Below are positions 7,289-7,463 of a DNA stretch of 7,463 nucleotides, one piece after another. The stretch spans positions 1 through 7,463 of the forward strand of contig LNZQ01000159.1 of the NCBI GenBank assembly GCA_002007315.1. The letters are read 5' to 3'. The notes under the pieces are model-generated. The model was given only the letters and a program-made list of their open reading frames with translations. It ran no database searches and had not been told where the DNA came from. This stretch comes from Epulopiscium sp. Nele67-Bin004 (GTDB taxonomy: Bacteria; Bacillota_A; Clostridia; Lachnospirales; Cellulosilyticaceae). Each line of letters begins with the position of its first letter. Positions within the stretch are counted from its first letter, which is position 1. The translations under genes were made by a program, and so were the position numbers.

Positions 7289-7463
7289 ATGAGCAAAGTA
7301 TTAGTAACAGGCGCTGATGGATTTATAGGCAGTCACCTAGTTGAACAATTGGTACAAAAAGGCCACACAGTTCGTGCATTTGCGTATTATAATTCGTTTA
7401 ATAACTGGGGCTGGCTAGATACTATAGATAAAAATATATTAAAAGAAATTGAAGTAGTAACAG
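7289..7463 (+). CDS. legB: LegB-type NAD-dependent 4,6-dehydratase, 3'-truncated by the window edge
   Basis: Only the first 58 codons are present. They show an SDR NAD-binding motif (GADGFIG, residues 8-14) and the segment FAYYNSFNNWGWLD (31-44), which I recognise as characteristic of LegB, the nucleotide-GlcNAc 4,6-dehydratase (GDP-linked in Campylobacter) that opens legionaminic acid synthesis. Within the family it makes the 4-keto-6-deoxy intermediate, which LegC then aminates. The ATG follows the methyltransferase TAG with no gap and has AAGGAG (7277-7282) at 6-base spacing. The rest of a leg pathway (LegC, LegH, LegG, LegI, LegF) would be expected to the right but is not visible. The name rests on an N-terminal fragment only. 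Confidence 0.85.
   Translation, partial: MSKVLVTGADGFIGSHLVEQLVQKGHTVRAFAYYNSFNNWGWLDTIDKNILKEIEVVT

Overview
The window reads as part of a flagellin glycosylation locus from a low-GC, AT-rich Gram-positive bacterium, most likely a motile member of the Clostridia. The evidence is the A/T-rich codon use, strong purine-rich ribosome binding sites, Firmicutes-type flagellin ends (N-terminal motif [21 protein letters not shown]-terminal motif [19 protein letters not shown]) and an extended -10 promoter. The genus cannot be fixed from this sequence. All genes are on the + strand.

Layout: the 3' part of a large flagellin gene (1-1833; its first two dozen or so codons lie outside the window) ends at a strong intrinsic terminator (1863-1891). 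A short intergenic region carries a promoter candidate (1913-1921). It is followed by a tightly packed set of genes that looks like one operon: a Maf/DUF115 flagellin nonulosonic-acid transferase (1981-3750), a small acidic helical protein of unknown function (3752-4090), a UDP-glucuronate 4-epimerase-like SDR enzyme (4101-5108), a GT-B-like glycosyltransferase (5110-6702), a SAM-dependent methyltransferase (6689-7288), and the first 58 codons of a LegB-type 4,6-dehydratase of legionaminic acid synthesis (7289 to the window edge). Gaps are 1, 10, 1, -14 and 0 bases.

Working model: the LegB gene at the right edge suggests that a legionaminic acid pathway continues beyond the window. Maf would attach the activated sugar to Ser/Thr residues of the flagellin encoded just upstream. 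The epimerase, glycosyltransferase and methyltransferase could extend or decorate the glycan.

The outstanding feature is an uninterrupted run of 11 G (5239-5249) inside the 5' part of the glycosyltransferase gene, in otherwise A/T-rich DNA. With 11 G the frame is open. Gain or loss of a single G brings a stop codon within a few codons. This has the form of a slipped-strand phase-variation (contingency) switch, which would turn one step of flagellar or surface glycan synthesis on and off, and possibly also affect the translationally overlapping methyltransferase. Such G-tract switches are well known in flagellar glycosylation islands of Campylobacter. I know of clostridial phase variation mainly through DNA inversion, so this would be an unusual case.
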